A DNA stretch of 64,000 nt from Vesta saturnalis. Lineage: Eukaryota > Arthropoda > Insecta > Coleoptera > Lampyridae. The stretch covers positions 2,222,001 through 2,286,000 of the forward strand of contig JARFJB010001817.1 of NCBI GenBank assembly GCA_036346205.1. Direction: 5' to 3'. The notes under the pieces are model-generated. The model worked only from the letters and a program-made list of their open reading frames with translations, was not told where the DNA came from and ran no database searches. Shown in pieces: positions 55,585 to 64,000 of this stretch. Made by a program: the position numbers and the translations under genes. The first letter of the stretch is position 1. Every line of letters starts with the position of its first letter.

Positions 55585-56050
55585 GTGTGGTGAGTGGTGT
55601 GATGGTGAGTGAGTGAGTGAGTGAGTGGTGGTGGTGAGTGAGTGAGTGTGGTGAGTGAGTGGTGAGTGGTTGAGTGGTGGTGGTGGTGGTGGTGAGTGGT
55701 GAGTGGTGGTGGTGGTGGTGTGGTGGTGGTGAGTGAGTGAGTGGTGAGTGGTGGTGGTGGTGAGTGAGTGGTGGTGGTGGGGTGGTGAGTGGTGAGTGAG
55801 TGGTGGTGGTGGTGGTGAGTGGTGGTGGTGGTGGTGAGTGGTGGTGAGTGGTGGTGAGTGAGTGAGTGAGTGAGTGAGTGAGTGAGTGGTGGTGGTGAGT
55901 GAGTGAGTGAGTGAGTGAGTGAGTGGTGAGTGAGTGAGTGGTGAGTGGTGAGTGGTGGTGGTGGTGGTGGTGGTGGTGGTGAGTGGTGGTGGTGGTGGTG
56001 GTGGTGGTGGTGAGTGAGTGGTGAGTGGTGAGTGGTGTGGTGAGTGAGTG
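55585..56050. repeat. GGT / GAGT compound minisatellite
   Basis: Purely GTGAGTGAGTGA (tetranucleotide) and GGTGGTGGT (trinucleotide) blocks in alternation. Long frames across it, such as Thr/His/Ser-rich on the minus strand, are repeat artefacts. Confidence 0.95.
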
Positions 56051-56580
56051 ATGGAGCGAGCGAGCGAGCAACGAATGTGTGAGTGGTGCGTCAGTGCGTG
56101 AGTGCGTGAGTGCGTGCGTGCGTGTGTGCGTGTGCATGTGTGTGCGTGTGTGCGTGTGTGCGTGGGTGTGCGCGTGTGTGCGTGTGTGCGTATGTGCGTA
56201 TGTGCGTGTGTGCGTGTGTGCGGTGCATGCGTGCGTGTGTGCGTGGGTGTGTGGGTGGTGTGTGCGTGGTGTGCGTGTGTGCGTGGTTGTGCGTGGGTGG
56301 GTGCGTTGTGTGCGTAGGTGTGTGCGTGCGTGTGTGCGTGTGTGTGCGAATGTGCAGTGTGCGAGTGTGCAGTGTCGTGTGCTGTGTGCGTGTGTGCAGT
56401 GTGCGTGTGCTGTGTGCGTGTGCGTGTGCGTGTGTGCGTGTGTGCGTGTGTGCGTGTGCGTGCGTGCGCTGCGTGCGTGCGCGTGCGTGGTATGTGTATG
56501 AATGTGTGAATGTCTGAAAGTGTGTGTGAATGTGTGCGTGTATGTGCCTTTGAGTGTGTGGATGTGAATGTGCGTTTGTA
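56051..56580. repeat. GTGC/GTGT compound microsatellite
   Basis: GTGCGTGTGTGCGTG-type units directly following the GGT/GAGT block, so the two make one 1-kb low-complexity locus with a stepwise unit change. Confidence 0.95.
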
Positions 56581-56668
56581 TGTATATCCACGAATGTTAG
56601 TATCCAAAACCATATTATGTACGTATTTGAAATGTTGTGTTTAAGCTTTATTTCAATGCTGTTGTAGC

Positions 56669-56710
56669 TGATTAGAGTTTGGGAGAAGCCTTCCTCCCAA
56701 ACTCTAATCA
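56669..56710. repeat. Perfect 17-bp hairpin
   Basis: TGATTAGAGTTTGGGAG, 8-base loop, CTCCCAAACTCTAATCA: a perfect inverted repeat of 42 bases in total, about 90 bases beyond the minisatellite. Confidence 0.9.
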
Positions 56711-57211
56711 TAAAATACTGCTTTTGCTTTTTATTAAATGTTTCTGAAACAGCTGCATATTTGAAATGTGTAAAAATGTTTAGATATAAATCTTAAAGAC
56801 GTCAATTAATTATGTTCTATGCAATATCTTGATACCAGGCGTAATTTGGCGGAAAGAAATTCCTAATGTGGGATTTAAGTGTTCAAATTTTTTTAATATC
56901 TGAGTAACGATTAAGACATATTTTTTAAATTAATTTCACATAAGTTTTCTTTATAAAGTATTTTAGTACGAAGCCAAAATGCTTTAAAAGTTAATTAAAT
57001 AAGATTGAAAATGCTTAAACTGACATTTTGATAGAAGCGGACATCTAGATGTCTATCATCATCTATTTGATATGAAATTTTAAACGTCCATCTTGCATAG
57101 ATTATTATTTTTGTTTTTACAATGTTGCCTATTCCCGTTACGGAGGTATTAAAAAAGAGGTATAATTATCCAAAACAAATATTATTACTAAAGTGATTTC
57201 ATTTATTTCAG
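56711..57211. other. AT-rich sequence, nothing recognised
   Basis: No features seen up to the candidate exon acceptor at 57211. Confidence 0.4.
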
Positions 57212-57314
57212 TTCCATTATGTATGTTGGAAGTTCGTGTGTTGTTCCACAAGATATTTTAAAAGTGCCATTCTGGACTGACGACGATAACTATGATTGTT
57301 ATCGAAACGAATAG
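57212..57314 (+). CDS. Weak candidate terminal exon
   Basis: A pyrimidine-rich acceptor (CATTTATTTCAG ending at 57211) precedes an open stretch reading SIMYVGSSCVVPQDILKVPF and an acidic tail to TAG at 57312-57314. No homology recognised and no clear AATAAA follows. It could be chance. Confidence 0.2.
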
Positions 57315-59616
57315 CGTTTGCATAATTTCTATTAAAATACCCTAATTAAAACACAACAGTATTTATAATTAAGAGTTAATATATTCTGGATTAGATCATG
57401 TTACATAAATGGTGTTGAAACTTGATTTGGAATTTGGTTACCAAAGAGTTAAAATTACTTAAAATTTGTTTAATCAAAATATTTTCAAAAACCCACAAAA
57501 TTAATGCATTCTCGAATAATAACAGAGAATAATGAAGAGAAGGAGAACTAACTCCGACGTCCCTGCGGTGGCATACCAAACTCCATTTTCAAGCAACTAA
57601 CGTATTCTTGTAATAATTCGGCGTGCTATAATTTACAGTTTACATGCACATTTTTGTGTAGCAACTATTTAGCAATTTGTATAATCTTTCAAATACTAGG
57701 TATATATTAATGACAAAACTAAAATTGCACCTGTCCTTCATCAAGTAAAAATAGATTTAATTTTCATTTAGTGTTTATTATTATTGATTTTTTGTATCCA
57801 TCATATCTATAAATAAAATGCAAACTTTTCTAAAAATACAAGTTTCAAAATAGTCGAACAAAAAAACACCTGGTAAATTTTTGGCAGCGACATTAAATTT
57901 ATAAGCATCACTTCTAAAACAATTATCTGTGCGTTAAAAAATGCCCATATCGGTAAATTTAAATAGAAGCTACCATGTTTGATTATTAGTAAATATTATT
58001 AGCTTAAAAATGGCTCAAAGTTTTCAGGAACTGAGTCTTACAATAAACGGTGATTAAGCCAAGTATTTATATCATATGATATTATAGTTACATGATTATC
58101 AGATTGTAATTAGGGCTTTAAATAGATAAAATTTCTAAGTATAAATGGTTCAATACATTTTCACAATTTTTGTGTTATTTTTCTTTTTTAAATATGAGGG
58201 TGCAGATGTCAAGTTAAGTACATTAAAGGTATCCGTATTAAATTTCGAAAAAACGTTGGAATGTCTTTTGTCTAAAACTCATTAGTTTAAAAAAATGTAT
58301 GAAAAAAATAGCTAAAGTTGAAATTATGAGAGAATTCCGATATCGGATCGTAGGTTCAGTTTAAGTACATGCGTTAGAAGAAGATGCAAATGTGCATCGG
58401 AATCCCTTTTCATAAATGGCACATATCGACTAAAAATCATTTACACAGGTGTTCTTTCGAAACCGCCTTTACCGAAAGACCGTGACGAATCGTTGAAAAT
58501 TTCTATACACACATTTTTGGGTAAAAACGTCGCCAGTTAGTAATTAATTACATAGGAACATACCGCAAATCAAAAGACGTCTTTGTTTATTACTTTGAAA
58601 TTCGAGACCTATAATTATGGTTTGCTACGGACGAGTGCATATTTTAGAAACTAATGCTTTTGTTGATAAATAAATATGAAAATATTCCCACGTAATATTT
58701 CGTGTTTATTTTTTTGTAACGTTTAAAGGTGGGGGGTGGATTTTAGAAAAAAATAGTTAGTTGCAGTTAGATATTCGATTGAGTCGTATAAACATTTTAT
58801 CGTGTTCATTTTATTAAACACTAAAAACGCGAATTTGTCTTTTTCTTTTTTTGTTCAAAATTAATGTGGTCGTGTAAGTAAACGTATCGCTAAATATTCT
58901 GGTTTTAATCCGCGTAGCGACGTGTAAACAATATATCTATAAATAATCGCTACCGTCTTGAGTTTAAACCGCGTATCTTAACCCGTTGTATTGATGATCA
59001 AGTGATTAATTAAAGGATTATATTCAAACGAAAGTAGATATTTGAACGTAGATTAAAGCTCGCAACAAGCAATTCAACAATGTAACCTATTAAAATTTCT
59101 ATTCAATTACTACGAGATATTAAATCGGCCAGAATTGTCATTCGATAACAAAGGGTAGTAAGTTAATAGCCTATACCCCATCTCGCAAGCATGATTATTA
59201 AGCTGAAATCTGTTAAAATAAAAGGACTCTGCGTCAGACAGTACAGTGTTTGGTATCAGTTGATATTGTTGACTTTACACACACGTGTCCAGATGACATT
59301 AAAACCACCTGGAAATCCATTGTTACTGTTAAACTAACCCGTTGTTATTGTTTGTAAATGCATGAAGACGTATAGATGAACGTGTGAGCTGAGGAAAGGA
59401 TACTGTAGTTTGTAAGGTGGTCACTCAAACTTTCGGGTCATTACCTGCGAGTTGGTTGTCGGTCACTTTGTTACGATTTATATGCACCTTACCCTGCTTT
59501 GTTTTAATGATGTTTTTTGAAGTGTTTTTGATTCAGCCAGCTTATTTAGAATTGTTTGTCTACGAACTGATTTTTCTTTATATATGTACGTAATTTATTG
59601 TAATTGTACGTATGTA
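57315..59616. other. Long AT-rich stretch, nothing recognised
   Basis: 2.3 kb with no convincing ORF, RNA gene or terminal repeats. The least repeat-like part of the window by eye. Confidence 0.45.
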
Positions 59617-61501
59617 CAGGGTGTCCCAACGATAGAGTAAAGTAAGTTTATGCTTAACTAGAATTATTTGTGTAAATATTGTGTGGACCATGGGGTAGAG
59701 GTAAGAAGTGTGCATTTTTTAAAATATTGGAAGTTATACAGGGTGTGCCAGAAAAGCAGGACGTGAAAAGTATGATTTTTAAATAGAACACCCGTATTTG
59801 ATTTTAGTTTTTAATTCTACGTGTCCATACAAACATATTTTGTCATACAAAATATTGGCTGAAAGTTTTAGTTCTTGAGATATTCGCGTTTAAAGATTAT
59901 TATGGTCATTTTCGTGGGGTTGATGAATGGGCAATTGTTCCGTTATTTCACAATAAAAAAATTGATATTTCGTGTGAAAATGAGTGATATTATACTAACG
60001 TTTAGACCGAGTAGTATTTCTAATTTTCTCAACAGGGTGTTTGTTATAACCATTCAAATTTGAAAATTCTCAAATTAAAAAATCAGTTTTTTTAATTGCA
60101 CACCTATTATTTTTATTTCATTTTATTTGGGATTAAAAATCTATCATTTTTGTCAAATATATCCTATATCTATCTTTGATAGTTTTCGAGGAATTTCGAT
60201 TTTTCTCACTAGCTACGTTACATACGATACTATAACATTATTGTGGATCGTGGTAGCCATGGAAAACAATTGCGACGAAATAAAACAAACCACCTAAGCG
60301 AGAATATTAACAGTTTTTATTAATGAGAAACAGTAATTCAATAATTATTCAACATTGCGTCTTAGTAAATGGTCAAATAGACGGCCTTCTTGCTGAATAC
60401 ACATATTGAGCCTTTTTCTCATGTTCTCTCTCACTTCGGATAACATAAGAGGGTCACTGTGCGACAAGCTTCGCGAATCTATTTTCATGTCCTCCCTTGT
60501 TGTAGGTTTAATAATATCACCCGATCTTTTATGTATCCCCATAGGAAAAATCCAGTGGAGTTAAATCGCATGACCTGGGTGGCCATAATATAAAGCCATT
60601 ACGTCCTATCCATTTCTCCGGGTATTGCTGGTTCAAGAATTCCCTTACGTTTATATTTCATTTTGTAGATTCGTTGTGCCAATAAAGGGTTTTCAGCCTC
60701 GCCCAACACGTATATCATATCAATTAATTCATTTGTCGAATAATCCATAATTGATACAAGAATTGATAACAAGTTAAATGCGAAAACGACAAATTTAATA
60801 TGTGTTTATTTTGACAAGTAGGAAACCTTTGTATCTTAGTAACGCAATTATTATTTTCCATGGCTACCAAGATCCATGCAATGCAATGTTATCGAAAATA
60901 AAGTAGCTAGTGTGAAAAATCGAAATTCCTCGAAAACTATCGAAGATAGATATAGGATATATTTGACAAAAATGATAGATTTTTTAATCCCGAATAAAAT
61001 GAAATAAAAATATACAGGGTGTGCAATTAAAAAAATGATTTTTTTTAATTTGAGAATTTTCAAATTTGAATGGTTATAACAAACACCCTGTTGAGAAAAT
61101 TAGAAATACTACTCGGTCTAAACGTTAGTATAATATCACTCATTTTCACACGAAATATCAATTTTTTATTGTGAAATAACGGAACAATTGCCCATTCATC
61201 AACCCACGAAAATGACCATAATAATTTTTAGACGCGAATATCTCAAGAACTAAAAACTTTCAGCCAATCTTTTGTATGACAAAATATGTTTGTATGGACA
61301 CGTAGAATTAAAACTAAAATCAAATACGGGTGTTCTATTTAAAAAATCATACTTTTCACGTCTTGACTTTTTCTGGCACACCTGTATAACTTCCAATATT
61401 TTAAAAAATGCACACTTGTTACCTCTACTGGGCCATAAATATTTACACAAATAATTCTAGTTAAGCATAAACTTTATTTTACTTATCGTTGGGACATCCT
61501 G
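59617..61501 (-). mobile_element. DNA transposon T6, internally deleted derivative
   Basis: 1,885 bp. Left end CAGGGTGTCCCAACGATA at 59617; right end TATCGTTGGGACATCCTG at 61501; both flanked by TA. TIRs are about 650 bp each (59617-60270 and 60850-61501). They enclose a shortened transposase gene. Internal end-like motifs occur in the arms (TACAGGGTGTGCC at 59735, CAACAGGGTGTTTG at 60033). Confidence 0.92.
60345..60748 (-). pseudogene. T6 transposase with core deleted (N- to C-terminal fusion)
   Basis: ATG 60748. MDYSTNELIDMIYVLGEAEN then LLAQRIYKMKY is the DUF4817 N-terminus. It passes directly into FLNQQYPEKWIGRNG and WPPRSCDLTPLDFFLWGYIK, which lie after the second catalytic Asp in relatives. 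The tail RLNMCIQQEGRLFDHLLRR ends near 60345. The first and second Asp boxes, roughly 200 codons, are missing. Confidence 0.88.
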
Positions 61502-63659
61502 TATTTTGTGCTTGTATTATTCACTATGTAATTGTGTATGTGTAAATTCCTTGCCTATTTGTTTGTTCTTGTCTAAGTGCAGTTAAACTGCGTTGCAGTT
61601 AACTTATTGTTACCTGGTTAATTTGACTGTTTGTCGTATTTTATGTGTACTTTAATCTGGACTGCCATGGTTGGTTGTATAAGTATCACATGCTTGGTAT
61701 TACAATTTTATTCTGATTTATTTATGACACAATTGCGGGTGTGATTTCACCGTTTGTTTTTTGTGTTAAACTGCTTCTTATTTCTTCTGTTACTTAATTT
61801 TGTAATTTTGTACGCACTTTAACCTGATTTAATGGTGTTTTGTTATATGTTGAACACTTTCTTTGTTTTGTTTTTGTTCTTTGTTTTATTAATCTACTTG
61901 TGCAATTACATGTTTATCAATAAATTGTATTTTCTTGGTGGTTCTTTCTCAATTTAGCAAATTACCGGGTTGAACCATCATTGCGCAAAACTCGTTAAGT
62001 CAAATTTGGGTAGTTCCATTGTTTACTTGTGCCATTATGATGCAAAACTTAACCTCATCCAATTCTATCTGTTTCATGTAACCCAGCGTAGCTACCACTA
62101 TACGGCCAATTCTCCTTATCAGATTTGAGTTTTGTGAGTAATTAAATATATTGCAATTAAATTCTAACGTTTTAATTATTGCCAGGAAAGTCAATGTAAG
62201 GCAAGCAATTAATTTGAGTAAGAGTAGCATTATGGCCAGTAAAGTCAAGATACATTCCTTAGAGATTTTTTTTCTTGAATTTGCATTATTGCGATTAAGT
62301 TCAATATTACGCTCTTAAAGATTTTATAGTATTTTAATTATTGAGACTAATTTCAAATTACACTTTTAAGAATAGGGTACCTTGAGGCACTGCAAAGTCA
62401 CAATGTTTTCAGAAAAATAAAGATTTCTCAGTTGTTTAAAAAAATAGATAATATTATTTGAGATATCAACAAAACTTTTTTTAGTGGGATATTCTATATA
62501 TTCACAACTCATTGTATGAGCCTGGTTTACAGATTTTCGAAAATATATAATACTTGGTATTTATCTTTTTAAACAACTGAGAAATTCGTATTTTTCTGAA
62601 AATATTGGGTTATATCTCAAAAACCAAGTAGACTATGACTACTATTATTTGATTATTATTCAAGGAATAATTATTATGAATTAAATTTGAAGAGAGCTGC
62701 AGTGTGCAGTGTTGGCAACTTAATTTTACAATGGTAAATTTTCTAGGGGAAAATTGTGAAAACATTTATTTGAATTGTAATCATTAAAAGGCTCAGCACA
62801 GAAAATAGTATAAAGCATTACTTGCAGAACGTCTCCTAACACTCATTCATCCGAATCCTGACATCTGCTCGGCTCAGATTCTAATCTTGAAATAGTGTTT
62901 GAATAGACAAGTTTTTGCAACTTATGTTTTAATGTACTATCGTAGCGCAATTAATGGAGAAGGAAATTGTCTTTTCAAGGAGACTAAGTTTGGTAATTTT
63001 GGTTTAAGCAAATTGAAGTTATTTATTCTATTTCTCAAAAAGAAGTTTACGCTTCCCCTACCACTTTCTTTCTAAAAATTTATACAGGGATACCTTTGCC
63101 GTACCTTAACTTGACAACTTTGATAGAAAAGTTTGATTTTCTAGGTTAGTATATCTGTTACTCTTCCTAGTGGCCATCCCACGAACTTGAAAATTATTTT
63201 CAGCCTTTTCTCATGTTTTCAAACAACTATATATAGGTACCGAGTGTAATCAAATAGAGCCCACCCCTGTAACTTTTGAAAGGGTCGCTAGATTTTGTTC
63301 AAATTTTAGTGGGTTATATTAGTACCAGTTTGGGATTTTTTACATAAAAAAACAATATGGCCGACTTCCGGTTTCACCGGAAATGCAAAAGCTGAAAATT
63401 TAAATGGAACACCCTGTATATTTTTACATGTTTGTGAAACACATAATCTACTATTGAAAACTGGACTAAAATTACTATTTAAAAGGACCAATTCCTACAG
63501 AATCTGCTTAAACTGAACGAAAATAGGGAATTACTACAAAATCACAGCATCTCGAATATCTCGAAAACCGTTGATTTTTGGATATGGCTCAATCGACTAA
63601 AAATGAGTCATACTAACACCTCCTTGAAAGTTGGCATCTAATTTGAAATCACCTATCCA

Positions 63660-63661
<2 letters not shown>
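61502..63661. other. AT-rich stretch with one inverted-repeat structure
   Basis: 62399-62456 and 62552-62609 are inverted matches of about 57 bases sharing TTTCTCAGTTGTTTAAAAA, a likely small MITE or hairpin of about 210 bp. GGAACACCCTGTATATTT at 63406-63423 is another Tc1/mariner-type end. No genes seen. Confidence 0.5.

Positions 63662-63752
<91 letters not shown>
63662..63752. repeat. (TA)n followed by (AC)n microsatellite
   Basis: About 36 TA units, then 9 AC units. Confidence 0.95.
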
Positions 63753-63753
<1 letters not shown>

Positions 63754-64000
63754 TATACTGTAGTGCCCAGCGAGCTTTGCTGCGTTCAAATATAAAACAC
63801 ATTCTCCCTCTCCCGCACCCTTTCATGGTGATCCGATGAATGATGTAGTATGCATGTTATCTACTCACGCCTAGTGCGTTCGCAGTGAGACAGATAGTCG
63901 GTGTGTGAGAGAAAGTATTCGAGGGCTAGGCGCGCGCTGTGTTGCATTAATTAAAAAGAAAAATGAGGTTATCACGTTTTTCCGGGAGATTTTTCCAACT
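63753..64000. other. Less AT-rich sequence at window end
   Basis: CCCAGCGAGCTTTGCTGCG at 63768-63786 forms a small GC hairpin like those at retroelement 3' ends. The rest (GCGCGCTGTG near 63930) is unassigned and may belong to an element or gene beyond the window. Confidence 0.35.

Noticed and set aside
55495..56711. A 372-codon minus-strand open frame and other long frames
   Set aside because: Almost entirely translated minisatellite (Thr/His/Ser/Pro strings). Longest frame in the window, but no non-repeat content supports a gene.

Overview
This is a 64 kb piece of an AT-rich arthropod (most likely insect) nuclear genome, made almost entirely of transposable elements nested in one another. 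The arthropod call rests on the mix of families: Maverick/Polinton virus-like transposons with insect-type gene sets, a Jockey-clade LINE, Penelope-like retroelements, piggyBac, and many copies of a DUF4817/DDE transposase family of the Tc1/mariner sort. There are no bacterial operons, rRNA genes or CRISPR arrays. Only two short stretches look like host exons: a minus-strand exon at 3258-3496 with a canonical GTAAGT donor, and a much weaker plus-strand candidate at 57212-57314. The window may therefore lie within introns or between genes.

Layout. 1-2.3 kb: truncated Polinton P1 (minus). 3.3 kb: host-like exon. 4.2-5.8 kb: decayed Jockey LINE (minus). 5.9-6.3 kb: tRNA-like SINE. 6.7-7.0 kb: GT-rich repeat. 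9.3-12.1 kb: inverted-repeat structure with hammerhead-like motifs and a transposase relic. 12.9-16.4 kb: long-TIR transposon T2. 16.7-26.9 kb: Polinton P2 with both terminal inverted repeats and a near-perfect 6-bp target duplication, inserted inside a SINE copy. P2 carries ATPase, pX-like protein, a conserved virion-type ORF, integrase plus chromodomain, a second conserved ORF, a glycine-rich small protein, major capsid fragment, an unknown ORF and an adenovirus-like protease. It has no DNA polymerase B and has a 2.8 kb internal tandem duplication. 27.5-28.9 kb: 1.4 kb TIR element. 29.1-32.2 kb: Polinton P3 (minus), truncated, with a 457-bp MITE in one gene. 32.2-33.7 kb: CA/CACG repeat and degenerate tandem repeats.

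34.4-52.5 kb: a piggyBac element whose ends (TTAA|CCC...GGG|TTAA) lie 18 kb apart. A chain of insertions, each flanked by (TA)n, has split it: Penelope inverted pair 1, transposon T3, transposon T4, Penelope inverted pair 2 and a TIR MITE. 53.4-54.9 kb: transposon T5. 55.6-56.6 kb: GGT/GAGT and GTGC minisatellite. 59.6-61.5 kb: T6, an internally deleted relative of T3. The rest is AT-rich sequence without recognisable genes.

Every element protein is broken by stops, frameshifts or deletions, so nothing here looks autonomous. T4 is nearest to an intact transposase. The most informative structures are Polinton P2 with its exactly mapped insertion site, the two Penelope head-to-head palindromes with hammerhead-ribozyme-like motifs at their outer ends, and the chained (TA)n insertions inside piggyBac. 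Coordinates of decayed elements are by eye and may be off by tens of bases unless stated to be base-exact.
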